Source: Maridesulfovibrio zosterae DSM 11974 (GTDB lineage Bacteria > Desulfobacterota > Desulfovibrionia > Desulfovibrionales > Desulfovibrionaceae). From it: DNA of 64,000 bases. Under the pieces are notes generated by a model. The model searched no databases, was not told where the DNA came from, and worked only from the letters and a program-made list of their open reading frames with translations. The stretch spans positions 1 to 64,000 of the forward strand of contig NZ_AUDC01000015.1 in assembly GCF_000425265.1 (NCBI RefSeq), given 5' to 3'. Position 1 is the stretch's first letter, and the number at the start of each line of letters is the position of its first letter. Below are positions 39,403 through 47,993 of this stretch, one piece after another. The position numbers and the translations under genes are program-made.

Positions 39403-40200
39403 ATGACCGATCTGATCAAAATAACCCTTATCGCTAACGCCGGAGTACTGGTTGAGTATAATGGGACAGGAATCCTTGTGGATGGAATCCACCATGAGGA
39501 AGGACATCCATTCAGCCGGGTTTCTAAAGTTGATATGAGACAGATGCGTTATGGGGAAGGTCTTTTCCAGAATCTTGACTACCTGCTATTCACACATGAA
39601 CACCCAGATCATTTTACACCACAATATGTATTGAAACATATTCAGTGCCGCTCTGTTAAAGGACTGTTTCTTCCCTGCGAAAGGGACGGATCTTCGGACT
39701 TGGTATTTCTATTCAACCATGCAAGAATACAAGAAATTCCCTGCTGGTCCATGGGGTTGGAACCTGGAAAATCAAAATATATTGAACTTACTGAAGACTT
39801 GTCTGTCACAACAATTGGATCACGCCATATGGGACCACAATATGAAGACATTCGTAATGATTGTTTTTTGCTAACATTGAAAGGTATGAATCTCTTATTT
39901 ACCGGAGATGCTGACTACGTATCAGACTTTTTTGAAAAAGCTCTTGCTGAAGTGAATCTGGATGCAGTCTTCGTAAACCCTATTTTTTATCATAATCCAG
40001 GTGGCCAAGCTATAATCAATGAAATATTCAAGCCTGCCACGACTGTGATTTACCATATGCCTCCTGCTGACGAGGATACCATGCAATTTTCATTTATGGT
40101 TAAACGTGACATTCAACGATATGAACGTCCCGATATCCAAACTCATGTTCTTAATGCAGAAAATAGCAGTATATTCTTATCGGTCCATGCTAAGAAATAA
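39403..40200 (+). CDS. Metallo-beta-lactamase-fold hydrolase (UlaG-like)
   Basis: A 265-residue MBL-fold protein with the metal motif FTHEHPDHF (about residues 65-73), GSRHMG and GDADYVSD. It looks like the Lactamase_B_3/UlaG group. It stands alone between the lipA terminator and the AcoR-controlled promoter. ATG 39403 follows TTTAGGACGG. The substrate is unknown. Confidence 0.78.
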   Translation: MTDLIKITLIANAGVLVEYNGTGILVDGIHHEEGHPFSRVSKVDMRQMRYGEGLFQNLDYLLFTHEHPDHFTPQYVLKHIQCRSVKGLFLPCERDGSSDLVFLFNHARIQEIPCWSMGLEPGKSKYIELTEDLSVTTIGSRHMGPQYEDIRNDCFLLTLKGMNLLFTGDADYVSDFFEKALAEVNLDAVFVNPIFYHNPGGQAIINEIFKPATTVIYHMPPADEDTMQFSFMVKRDIQRYERPDIQTHVLNAENSSIFLSVHAKK

Positions 40201-40249
40201 CATTCCCCATCACTCCACTCTTATTGAAACATATACGTCTTCAATCTGC

Positions 40250-40266
40250 TGTTCTTAAATTGAACA
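40250..40266. promoter_or_regulatory. AcoR-type activator site (butanediol side, perfect)
   Basis: TGTTC-TTAAATT-GAACA is a perfect 5-7-5 palindrome about 190 bases before the sigma-54 promoter. The same consensus recurs twice ahead of acoC. Confidence 0.75.
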
Positions 40267-40278
40267 TTTTCTTTTAGC

Positions 40279-40295
40279 TGTTCAATTTCAGAGCG
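40279..40295. promoter_or_regulatory. AcoR-type activator site (degenerate)
   Basis: TGTTC-AATTTCA-GAGCG has a perfect left half and 3 of 5 matches on the right. It is centred 29 bases from the perfect site. Confidence 0.45.
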
Positions 40296-40447
40296 CATTC
40301 TTAATTCCTAAATTCTTTATCGAAAAGTCAGATATTCAGTCTTCTGCAACTTCTTCCTACACTGTAGATGTATATAACTTTATGATATTTTTGAGCATAA
40401 AATATATCTTCTGCGATTAAAGTCACATCAGAAATTTTTATGTTTTT

Positions 40448-40465
40448 TTGGCATACCCGGTGCAA
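40448..40465 (+). promoter_or_regulatory. Sigma-54 promoter of the butanediol dehydrogenase gene
   Basis: TTGGCATACCCGGTGCAA has GG at 40450-40451 and GC at 40462-40463 with exactly 10 bases between. The -12 half is GTGC, one base off TTGC. The start codon is 78 bases downstream. Confidence 0.78.
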
Positions 40466-40540
40466 AAGCAGGTCAAGCTATTTGAGATCCCGTTAGTTGC
40501 GATCAGTACGTTCTATAACTGAAAAACAAAGAGAGGACCA

Positions 40541-41617
40541 ATGAGCGAGACAATGCGAGCTGCCGTTTGGCACGGAAAACAGGATGTGCGTGTAGAGACA
40601 GTACCTGTTCCCCCTTTCCCTCCAGCCGGATGGGTAAAAATAAAAGTAGACTGGTGCGGAATATGTGGCTCTGATCTGCACGAATTTGTGGCTGGACCGG
40701 TTTTTATACCGACTGAGGCTCCACATCCTTTAACAGGAAAACAAGGTAGTGTGATCCTTGGGCATGAGTTCACTGGAACAGTAGTTGAGGTCGGAGAAGG
40801 AGTTTCCAATGTAAGTGTTGGAGACTTTGTAGCTCCAGATGCCTGTCAACACTGTGGAGAATGTGTAACATGCCGAGCGGGACGTTATAATGTCTGTGAA
40901 AAGCTTGCATTCACCGGATTGCACAATGACGGTGCTTTTGCAAAATATGTGAACATTCCCAGTGAGCTCTGTTTTGTGTTGCCAAAAGGTGTTTCTCCCG
41001 AAGCAGGAGCATTGATTGAACCATTGGCCACAGGTTTTAAAGCTGTGCGTGAAGCTGGCTCCATTTTAGGAGAGACGGTTGTTATTATAGGAGCAGGTAC
41101 TATCGGTCTTGGAACTCTCATGGCCGCAAAAGCGGCTGGTGCTGGTAAAATTATTATGCTGGAGATGTCTAATGCCCGTACAGCCAAAGCCATAGAATGC
41201 GGCGCTGACGTAATGCTCAATCCTAATGAATGTGATCCTGTTGCTGAAATTAAAGCCATGACTAACGGCTCAGGTGCAGATGTTTCATTTGAATGCGTCG
41301 GCAATAAATTTACCGGACCACTGGCTATAGACGTCATCAGAAATGCAGGCAGGGCCGTAATTGTCGGCATTTTTGAAGAACCAAGTTCTTTTAATTTCTT
41401 CAGCTTAAGCGGAACAGATAAGCGAGTAATCGGCACTCTGGCATATACCTTGAGTGATTTTCAGGGAGTATCCACTCTTCTGGCTAGCGGTCAACTCAAA
41501 GCTGAGCCTATGATCACAGGTCGAATAGATTTAGAAGACATTGTGAAAAAGGGCTTCCAGGAACTGATTAACAACAAAGATGATAATATCAAAATCATCG
41601 TAAGACCTGGTGAGTAG
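40541..41617 (+). CDS. bdhA: (R,R)-butanediol dehydrogenase
   Basis: A 358-residue zinc-dependent medium-chain dehydrogenase that interconverts 2,3-butanediol and acetoin with NAD(H). Catalytic zinc ligands are in CGICGSDLHEF and GHEFTG. The structural zinc cysteines are in CQHCGECVTCRAGRYNVC. The Rossmann motif is GAGTIGLG. The HPLTG insertion before GHE is typical of the BDH group. It has AGAGAGGA upstream of the ATG and its own sigma-54 promoter. Confidence 0.9.
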   Translation: MSETMRAAVWHGKQDVRVETVPVPPFPPAGWVKIKVDWCGICGSDLHEFVAGPVFIPTEAPHPLTGKQGSVILGHEFTGTVVEVGEGVSNVSVGDFVAPDACQHCGECVTCRAGRYNVCEKLAFTGLHNDGAFAKYVNIPSELCFVLPKGVSPEAGALIEPLATGFKAVREAGSILGETVVIIGAGTIGLGTLMAAKAAGAGKIIMLEMSNARTAKAIECGADVMLNPNECDPVAEIKAMTNGSGADVSFECVGNKFTGPLAIDVIRNAGRAVIVGIFEEPSSFNFFSLSGTDKRVIGTLAYTLSDFQGVSTLLASGQLKAEPMITGRIDLEDIVKKGFQELINNKDDNIKIIVRPGE

Positions 41618-41630
41618 GACTTAGCGGCCA

Positions 41631-41644
41631 AAGTAACGCCCGGG
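41631..41644 (+). repeat. 14-base repeat AAGTAACGCCCGGG, copy 1
   Basis: This 14-base string lies just after the butanediol dehydrogenase stop and recurs exactly at 45902-45915 before acoA. Here it provides the left arm of a terminator-like hairpin. Confidence 0.6.
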
Positions 41645-41676
41645 TGTTTGTCCTTGAGTGTACGCCCGGGCTGTTT
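41638..41676 (+). terminator. Terminator-like hairpin after the butanediol dehydrogenase gene
   Basis: GCCCGGGTGT at 41638-41647 pairs with ACGCCCGGGC at 41662-41671 (one G-U pair) around a 14-base loop. A short T-rich stretch follows. Confidence 0.6.
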
Positions 41677-41751
41677 AGAAATATATAAATATGAACTTAT
41701 TCTAAAATATTACATCTGATTTCATATAACCGCTAGAAAACATTTACAAGA

Positions 41752-43821
41752 TTAAACATGTATGTGATGGCGCTCCATTTTGGAATAAAGGGTGTTGCGA
41801 CCGATTCCTAAAGCCTTAGCCGTTTTGCTGATATTGCCCTCATGAAAATTCAACGCCTCGCGAATTGCATCTTCTTCTCTTTTTTTGAGCTGAAAGCCAC
41901 TGCTTAAAGCCGGGCGATGACTCATTACCTGATTTGTAGTTTTCTCTATAAGGTACGGAGGCAGATGCTCTGCTTTTAACTGTACTCCTGACAGATTATT
42001 CACAGCATATTCAATACAGTTTACCAATTCTCGAACGTTTCCGGGCCAGTTATAGGACATAAGCACATCACTGACCTCTGTAAGCATTCCTTCACAGGGA
42101 ATACCGAATTCGGTACACAAACGGTCCAAGTGATACTCAGCAAGCAAAACAATATCAGTTCCCCTGTCTCGTAGAGGAGGAAGAGTAACCCCTACAACAT
42201 TAAGGCGATAAAATAAATCCTCTCGGAAAAACCCTTGCTCGACAAGCCCTGATAAATCCTTATTGGTGGCAGCGATTATTTTTACATCCACAGGCTGAGG
42301 AGTGGTTCCTCCGACAGGCACAACAGCTCTTTCCTCTAATGCCCTGAGCAGATTAACTTGTTGTGAAAAAGGCATTTCCGAAATTTCATCCAGAAATAAA
42401 ACACCCTTATCAGCCAATTGAAATTTGCCTAAACGCCCTTTTTTAGCTGCTCCAGTGAAAGATCCTCCGCAATATCCGAATAGCTCACTTTGAACCAGCT
42501 CCTCAGAAAAAGCACCGCAATTCACAGCAACGAATGGATTACCGGAGCGAGGTCCTGCTTGATGGATTCCTCTGGCAAACAATTCTTTACCTGTCCCTGA
42601 CTCTCCATATAATATTACTGTTGAAGGAGTTCGTGAAGCCATCGCTGCCTGTCGAATTGCCTGACGCATAGCGCTGCTTGCATGTAGGATATGTTCAAAA
42701 CCTTTAGGGGATTTCTCGGATTGAGATGGTTCATTTAATGCTTTTCGAGCAGGTACAGCAAATTGATGTGCGGATTGTTTCTCGCAGATACTTACTATTG
42801 TATCCAGGTGTGTTCCCGTTGGACTGAAAATATATAAGGCCCTAACATATAAGTCCGGGTTTATCCTGCAACGCATAACTATAGGCTCGCGTTTGGAAGA
42901 TTTTTTTGCTTTGCTAAGGAATTCTTCATAATCAAAGAATTCCTCTGCCCGCCGGCCCTGCAACGTTCCCCACGGATTACCCAGTAAAACCTCAGCAGCA
43001 CTGTTAGCGCTGAGAATATTTCCTGATTTATCAAGAGACAGAATTCCAGTCATTACTGAATTGAACATTGAAGAAAAAAGAGACCCTAATTGACCTTCCA
43101 GTTCGGAGCAATAAAGTCGGCAAAGACGTTGTTCCAGTGCTCTAGTTGCCTGAAGAACAAGTTCTAGGCTCTTGCTATGATCTGATGTTTTTGGTCCTGA
43201 GATATCAAAACATCCCCATATATTACCTTGAGGTCCAAATATGGGAGCGGCTGTACAGCTCCAACTATGATGACTGCGGCAGAAATGTTCTTCTCCAAAG
43301 ACCTGCATTGGAAGACCTGTAACCAAAGTCGTTCCTATGGCATTCGTGCCAACACTTTCTTCAGCCCAATTCGCCCCCGGGCCAAAGTTCAGTCTATCCG
43401 CCTCGCGAAGAATCTCGAGATCTCCGCACGTACGGCCGACCCGCCCCTTGGCATTAGTATATGTCATCAACAAACCTTTGCCGCGAATAGCTTCATAGGC
43501 TGTTTTCTCAACATCCTTGCAGATTCTTCTAAGAGTGGAGGTAAATGGTTCCAATTCTGACATTGGAGTGAAGTCCCAACAGCTTCTTGGAGCCGGATCA
43601 ATAGACATAGCCATACAGCGAGTCCATGAATCAACTATATTTTTGTCTAGATGCCCCAGATTGACCTGCCGGCCATCCACGAATCTTTTCCACTTGGAAT
43701 AGTCTACCTGAGGCCCACGCAACCCGCGAGGCTCAGTCATCTTGAGCTCTGCAGATGCCGTGTTATCAGCATTAGCCGCACAAATTTCAAATCCATTATC
43801 GTCTCTAAGCAGTTTATGCAT
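41752..43821 (-). CDS. acoR: Sigma-54-dependent activator AcoR
   Basis: A 689-residue activator of acetoin catabolism. The N-terminal half is GAF-like (about 60-240) with a following PAS-like region (about 250-360). The AAA+ domain has Walker A GESGTGKE, Walker B VLFLDEISE and FREDLFYRLNVVG. The sigma-54 contact loop reads GSFTGA instead of GAFTGA. The C-terminal Fis-type helix-turn-helix contains AKALGIGRNTLYSKM. Start 43821 is chosen because GGAGG lies 6 bases upstream; a longer frame to 43878 has no ribosome binding site. It is divergent from acoC, with its sites in between. Confidence 0.92.
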   Translation of the reverse strand: MHKLLRDDNGFEICAANADNTASAELKMTEPRGLRGPQVDYSKWKRFVDGRQVNLGHLDKNIVDSWTRCMAMSIDPAPRSCWDFTPMSELEPFTSTLRRICKDVEKTAYEAIRGKGLLMTYTNAKGRVGRTCGDLEILREADRLNFGPGANWAEESVGTNAIGTTLVTGLPMQVFGEEHFCRSHHSWSCTAAPIFGPQGNIWGCFDISGPKTSDHSKSLELVLQATRALEQRLCRLYCSELEGQLGSLFSSMFNSVMTGILSLDKSGNILSANSAAEVLLGNPWGTLQGRRAEEFFDYEEFLSKAKKSSKREPIVMRCRINPDLYVRALYIFSPTGTHLDTIVSICEKQSAHQFAVPARKALNEPSQSEKSPKGFEHILHASSAMRQAIRQAAMASRTPSTVILYGESGTGKELFARGIHQAGPRSGNPFVAVNCGAFSEELVQSELFGYCGGSFTGAAKKGRLGKFQLADKGVLFLDEISEMPFSQQVNLLRALEERAVVPVGGTTPQPVDVKIIAATNKDLSGLVEQGFFREDLFYRLNVVGVTLPPLRDRGTDIVLLAEYHLDRLCTEFGIPCEGMLTEVSDVLMSYNWPGNVRELVNCIEYAVNNLSGVQLKAEHLPPYLIEKTTNQVMSHRPALSSGFQLKKREEDAIREALNFHEGNISKTAKALGIGRNTLYSKMERHHIHV

Positions 43822-43897
43822 TCTCAGCCTCCGCAATAAAACGAAAAAAATTATAACAGTATGAATTTCCTGACCCATCTAAGTACTTACTGTCAAG

Positions 43898-43914
43898 TGT
43901 TCATATTTCGAACA
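43898..43914. promoter_or_regulatory. AcoR-type activator site 1 (acoC side)
   Basis: TGTTC-ATATTTC-GAACA is a perfect 5-7-5 palindrome, with flanking bases extending it to GTGTTC/GAACAC. Confidence 0.75.
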
Positions 43915-44001
43915 CAACAGCATCCACTTCATACAACTAAACTTATTAATATCGGTATGATAAAAGAATTTAAGCCCTCTTTTGAGAGTGTTTGGTTTAG
44001 T

Positions 44002-44018
44002 TGTTCAACTCCTGAACA
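44002..44018. promoter_or_regulatory. AcoR-type activator site 2 (acoC side)
   Basis: TGTTC-AACTCCT-GAACA is a perfect 5-7-5 palindrome. It is centred 104 bases from site 1 and about 70 bases before the -24 element. Confidence 0.75.
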
Positions 44019-44079
44019 TAATTTTAAAGCAGTGCAGTAAAATATTATTTATCATACTGAAATAAATAGCATTATAACG

Positions 44080-44097
44080 TTGGCATCCCCATTGCAA
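44080..44097 (+). promoter_or_regulatory. Sigma-54 promoter of the aco operon
   Basis: TTGGCATCCCCATTGCAA has GG at 44082-44083 and GC at 44094-44095 with 10 bases between. It is a full match to TGGC...TTGCA and lies 43 bases before the acoC start. Confidence 0.9.
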
Positions 44098-44139
44098 TCC
44101 TTCTGTCCCAACACGATAAAAACAATAGGAGGATTGGTC

Positions 44140-45486
44140 ATGGCTCAACAAGTGATCATGCCCAAATGGGGCTTGACCATGAAGGAAGGTAAAGTCGTTC
44201 GCTGGCTCAAAGGCGAAGGAGAATCGGTCGAGGCCGGTGAACCTTTATTTGAGGTAGAAACTGACAAAATTACCAACTCAGTGGAAGCTTCAGCCAGTGG
44301 TGTATTGGCTCAAATAATTGTGCAGGAAGGCGAAACAGCCGATGTTCAGGCTGTACTCGCAATAATTGCAGCCCCCGGTGAAACACCTGATAAAATTGCC
44401 AGCGGTGCTGCTGACAGTGCTCCAGAAGCGTCCGCCAGCGCAGAAGAGAAAGAAACAGCATCCAGCCCTGTTGCTGCTCAGGCAGAAAACGGCGAATTCG
44501 TCCGGGCCATGCCTGCAGCCCGTAAGCTTGCCAAAGACCTGAATATTGCCATTTCGGCGGTAACCGGCACAGGTCCTAATGGCTCGATTACAATGAAAGA
44601 TGTTCAGGCCGCAGCTGATGCCGACTTCGCCGGTATCAATGCAAGTCCTAAGGCTATCGAATTTGCCCGTAAAAAAGGCATTGACCTCAGTCAGGTTGCA
44701 GGCACAGGAGAAGACGGCAAAATAACCAAAGCCGACATCCTGAGAGCAATGAACCCAGCTGCAGATCAACCTGCCCCGGCATCTCAGGCAGAACCCAAAG
44801 ATACCATCATCCCCATGGAAGGTATCCGCAAGATAATCGCAGACAACATGCACGCCAGCTTAACCAATGCTGCTCAGCTATCTGTGTTTGTAGAACTTGA
44901 TGTAACAGAGATGGTTAACCTCCGCAGCACGCTTCTCAAACGGAATAAGCGCAACGCTGAATACAGGCTGTCATACAACGATATCATTTCCTACGCAGTA
45001 TGCCGTGCCCTCAAACGTCATCCAATCATGAATTCCACACTTCAGGACGATGGAATCCATATTCATGAACATGTCAATCTAGGCATTGCCGTTGCCCTGC
45101 CAAATGGACTTATTGTGCCTAAAGTTAAACTGGCTGACACTTTCACACTTGATGAGCTTAAGACCAAAATCAGGGATGTAGCCGGCCGCTCCCGCTCCGG
45201 TGGACTGGATATGGATGAACTCAGTGGAGGAACGTTCACTATAAGCAACGTCAGCATGCTTGGCGTAGACGGATTCACCCCTGTTCTCAATCCTCCGGAA
45301 ACAGGAATACTCGGTGTTGGCCGCATCGTAGAAAAACCTGCGGTAAAAGACGGTGAAATCAAGATCAGGCAGATGATGACCCTTTCACTGACATTCAACC
45401 ACATGACCACTGACGGAGCTCCAGCTATGTCCTTCCTGCGCGAACTGGGAGACATGCTTGAGAATCCCGGTCTGATGATAATGTAG
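44140..45486 (+). CDS. acoC: Acetoin dehydrogenase E2 (dihydrolipoyl acetyltransferase)
   Basis: A 448-residue E2 that transfers the acetyl group from acetoin cleavage to CoA. An N-terminal lipoyl domain (1-78) has Lys43 in ETDKITN as the lipoylation site. Two E3/E1-binding domains follow, at about 122-158 and 167-205; most E2 proteins have one. The acyltransferase domain (about 225-448) has the catalytic HMTTDG, with His421 and Asp425. ATG 44140 follows AGGAGG. An upstream ATG at 44080 lies inside the promoter and cannot be used. Confidence 0.93.
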   Translation: MAQQVIMPKWGLTMKEGKVVRWLKGEGESVEAGEPLFEVETDKITNSVEASASGVLAQIIVQEGETADVQAVLAIIAAPGETPDKIASGAADSAPEASASAEEKETASSPVAAQAENGEFVRAMPAARKLAKDLNIAISAVTGTGPNGSITMKDVQAAADADFAGINASPKAIEFARKKGIDLSQVAGTGEDGKITKADILRAMNPAADQPAPASQAEPKDTIIPMEGIRKIIADNMHASLTNAAQLSVFVELDVTEMVNLRSTLLKRNKRNAEYRLSYNDIISYAVCRALKRHPIMNSTLQDDGIHIHEHVNLGIAVALPNGLIVPKVKLADTFTLDELKTKIRDVAGRSRSGGLDMDELSGGTFTISNVSMLGVDGFTPVLNPPETGILGVGRIVEKPAVKDGEIKIRQMMTLSLTFNHMTTDGAPAMSFLRELGDMLENPGLMIM

Positions 45487-45493
45487 GTGAGCT

Positions 45494-45877
45494 ATGGCAC
45501 GAAAACGATTCGCTATTGAACTGGGCTATGCTGCTGATTTGCACGGAGAAGACATGACCAAGGCCGCTGTCCGTGCCGTCCGTGACGCAGTGTCACGGAT
45601 ATGTTTGTGCGGTATTGTGGAAATCTGCGGTCGAGACAAGTTTCAAGGTGTTTATGTTCACGCTGATATAGCCGTGCCTTTTCCTGATGAAGTTGATCAA
45701 GAAGCTGTACTTGCCAGCATTCCTATAGGTGAGACCTCGCTGAACATGACTGAAGGCGGCTTGAGTGTGCCGGGGATTGAAGTTCCGTGTTTTGCTCCCG
45801 GTGTCAGCAATATTGTCGTTGCGTGTGCAGCCCTCACCATTTCTATAGAAATGGAATTATCGGATGCGGGAATTTAA
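45494..45877 (+). CDS. Lin0512 family protein
   Basis: A 127-residue protein of the conserved Lin0512 family, recognised by FAIELGYAADLHGEDMTKAAVRAVRDA and the late LSVPGIEVP. It is known as a small conserved protein of unknown function. It sits seven bases after acoC, inside the acetoin operon, so a role in that pathway or its cofactor chemistry is suggested by context only. Confidence 0.75.
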   Translation: MARKRFAIELGYAADLHGEDMTKAAVRAVRDAVSRICLCGIVEICGRDKFQGVYVHADIAVPFPDEVDQEAVLASIPIGETSLNMTEGGLSVPGIEVPCFAPGVSNIVVACAALTISIEMELSDAGI

Positions 45878-45901
45878 GTATCGGAGAAACAGGCCTTGCG
45901 G

Positions 45902-45915
45902 AAGTAACGCCCGGG
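45902..45915 (+). repeat. 14-base repeat AAGTAACGCCCGGG, copy 2
   Basis: An exact second copy of the string at 41631-41644, in the gap before acoA. Here it does not form the long hairpin seen at copy 1. Confidence 0.6.
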
Positions 45916-45941
45916 CCGAATAACTCAGAGGAGTGAAAACA

Positions 45942-46901
45942 ATGGCTCTTAGCAAGAAGACATTGATTAATATGTACGAAACTATGAATAAGATTCGGCT
46001 TTTCGAGCTGAGATTACAGGAACTTTTCGCTGCAAGCGAAATTCCCGGTTTCGTACATCTTTACTTAGGTGAAGAGGCAGTTGCTACTGGTGCCTGCGCT
46101 GCGCTGACAGATAACGACATGATTACCAGTACTCACCGCGGGCATGGTCATCTTTTAGCCAAAGGCGGCGACCTTAAACTGATGATGGCAGAGATCTTCG
46201 GTAAAAAGACCGGATATTGTAAAGGTAAAGGCGGTTCCATGCACATTGCTGATTTGGATCTGGGAATTCTCGGAGCAAACGGCATTGTTGGAGGAGGCGG
46301 TCCTTTGGCTGCAGGAGCTGCTCTGGCTGCAAAATACAGAAAAAATAATGATGTGGCCATGTGCTTTTTCGGAGACGGCGCCTCTAATCAGGGAACCACT
46401 CAGGAATCCCTGAACCTTGCCAGCGCATGGAAACTCCCGCTGGTCTTTGTCAATGAAAATAACGGATACGGCATCTCCTGCCCGCAGTGTAAATCCATGG
46501 CAGTAGTAGACATCGCCGACCGCGCCGCAGCATACGATATGCCGGGTGTAGTTGTTGATGGCAACGATGTACTCGCTGTGTATGAAGCTATCTCCGAAGC
46601 TGTCAAACGAGCCCGCAAAGGTGAAGGTCCTTCCCTGGTAGAATGCAAGACTTACCGCTGGCGCGGCCATTTCGAAGGCGATGCCTGCACCTACCGCTGC
46701 GTAGAAGAACTTGAAGAATGGAAGGCAAAGGATCCAATCCCCCGCTTCGAATCCAAGCTTATTGAAAACAAAACTTTTACCAAAGATGAAGCGGAAAAAA
46801 TTAAAGCGCAGATTGAAAAAGCAGTCGATGAGGCTGTTGTTTATGCAAAGGAAAGCCCCATGCCTTCCGCCAGTGCGCTTATGGACGATGTGTACGCTTA
46901 G
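45942..46901 (+). CDS. acoA: Acetoin dehydrogenase E1 alpha subunit
   Basis: A 319-residue thiamine diphosphate-dependent E1 alpha. The TPP/Mg motif runs from GDGASNQGT to VNENNGYGIS. It also has the family stretches RGHGHLLAKGGD and GKGGSMHIAD. ATG 45942 has AGAGGAG upstream; a GTG at 45933 overlaps that site. With AcoB it cleaves acetoin to acetaldehyde and a hydroxyethyl group for AcoC. Confidence 0.93.
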   Translation: MALSKKTLINMYETMNKIRLFELRLQELFAASEIPGFVHLYLGEEAVATGACAALTDNDMITSTHRGHGHLLAKGGDLKLMMAEIFGKKTGYCKGKGGSMHIADLDLGILGANGIVGGGGPLAAGAALAAKYRKNNDVAMCFFGDGASNQGTTQESLNLASAWKLPLVFVNENNGYGISCPQCKSMAVVDIADRAAAYDMPGVVVDGNDVLAVYEAISEAVKRARKGEGPSLVECKTYRWRGHFEGDACTYRCVEELEEWKAKDPIPRFESKLIENKTFTKDEAEKIKAQIEKAVDEAVVYAKESPMPSASALMDDVYA

Positions 46902-46952
46902 AACAGCTGCGTTATCTTTTACGAATCCATATTTAATCCAACGGAGAAAATC

Positions 46953-47924
46953 ATGTCCGAAAAAACATATCTTCAAGCACTCAATGAAGCATTGAGACAG
47001 GAAATGGAGCGCGATGAGAATGTGTTCATTCTCGGCGAAGACGTGGGGCAATTTGGTGGTTGCTTTGGCGTTACTCAAGGGCTTTTTGATCAGTTCGGCT
47101 GCGACCGGGTAATGGATACACCTATTACCGAAAGCGTAATCGTCGGCGCAGCTACAGGAGCTGCTGCATGCGGACTTCGCCCGGTAGCAGAATTGATGTT
47201 TGTAGACTTTATCGGGGTGTCAATGGACCAGCTTTTTAATCAGGCTGCCAAAATGCGCTACATGTTCGGCGGTAAAACCACTGTGCCTATGACACTGCGT
47301 GCTCCGCAAGGAGCAGGTATCGGCGCCGCAGCTCAGCATTCACAATGTCTTGAATCATGGTTCATGAATATCCCAGGACTCAAAGTTGCCATTCCGTCCA
47401 CCCCATATGATGCTAAGGGTTTGCTGATAAGTGCTATTCGTGACGATAATCCTGTAGTATTTCTTGAACATAAAATGCTTTACGGCGTTACCGGCGAAGT
47501 TCCAGACGAAAGCTACACTATCGAAATAGGCAAGGCTGACATCAAACGTGAAGGCAGTGATGTAACAATTGTTGCGACTTCACAGATGGTCTATGCAGCT
47601 CTTGAAGCAGCAGAAAAACTGAAAGCAGACGGCATTAATGCTGAAGTTGTTGACCCTCGTTGCGTTCTCCCTCTAGATAAGGAGACTATCCTTGAATCAG
47701 TGAAAAAGACTCACGCACTGGTCGTAGTCCATGAAGCAGTCCAGTTCTCCGGTCCGGGAGCAGAGATTGCAGCCATTGTAGCTGAAGAAGCTATTGATTA
47801 CCTTGATGCACCTATTAAAAGAGTTGGAGCTCCTTTCTGTCCGGTCCCATTCTCTCCTCCGCTGGAACAGCATTATATCCCCGGAGTAAAAAACATCATC
47901 GAAGCCGTTAAGAGTATCCGTTAA
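46953..47924 (+). CDS. acoB: Acetoin dehydrogenase E1 beta subunit
   Basis: A 323-residue transketolase-like E1 beta, with GEDVGQFGG at the start, ITESVIVGAATGAA and RAPQGAGIGAAAQHSQ. The 51-base gap after acoA contains a good ribosome binding site (ACGGAG). No E3 (lipoamide dehydrogenase) gene follows, so E3 must come from elsewhere. Confidence 0.94.
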   Translation: MSEKTYLQALNEALRQEMERDENVFILGEDVGQFGGCFGVTQGLFDQFGCDRVMDTPITESVIVGAATGAAACGLRPVAELMFVDFIGVSMDQLFNQAAKMRYMFGGKTTVPMTLRAPQGAGIGAAAQHSQCLESWFMNIPGLKVAIPSTPYDAKGLLISAIRDDNPVVFLEHKMLYGVTGEVPDESYTIEIGKADIKREGSDVTIVATSQMVYAALEAAEKLKADGINAEVVDPRCVLPLDKETILESVKKTHALVVVHEAVQFSGPGAEIAAIVAEEAIDYLDAPIKRVGAPFCPVPFSPPLEQHYIPGVKNIIEAVKSIR

Positions 47925-47940
47925 TACAAGTCATATAAAA

Positions 47941-47973
47941 AGTCCGGGAAGCTTCTATACTGTTTCCCGGACT
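47941..47973 (+). terminator. Hairpin after acoB
   Basis: Perfect 10-bp arms at 47941-47950 and 47964-47973. No T-run follows, so it may act as partial termination or mRNA protection between acoB and acoX. Confidence 0.5.
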
Positions 47974-47993
47974 AACTTCACGAGGGTATATCC

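Larger units (their letters stand above)
40201..40540. other. Control region of the butanediol dehydrogenase gene
   Basis: This 340-base gap contains two TGTTC-type activator sites (40250-40266 and 40279-40295) and a -24/-12 promoter (40448-40465). There is no gene. Confidence 0.75.
43822..44139. other. Divergent control region between acoR and acoC
   Basis: This 318-base region has two perfect AcoR-type palindromes and a sigma-54 promoter directed at acoC. It holds no gene. Confidence 0.8.

Noticed and set aside
46155-47078. 307-codon minus-strand frame across acoA and acoB
   Set aside because: Both plus-strand genes are unmistakable; the antisense frame has no family features or ribosome binding site.
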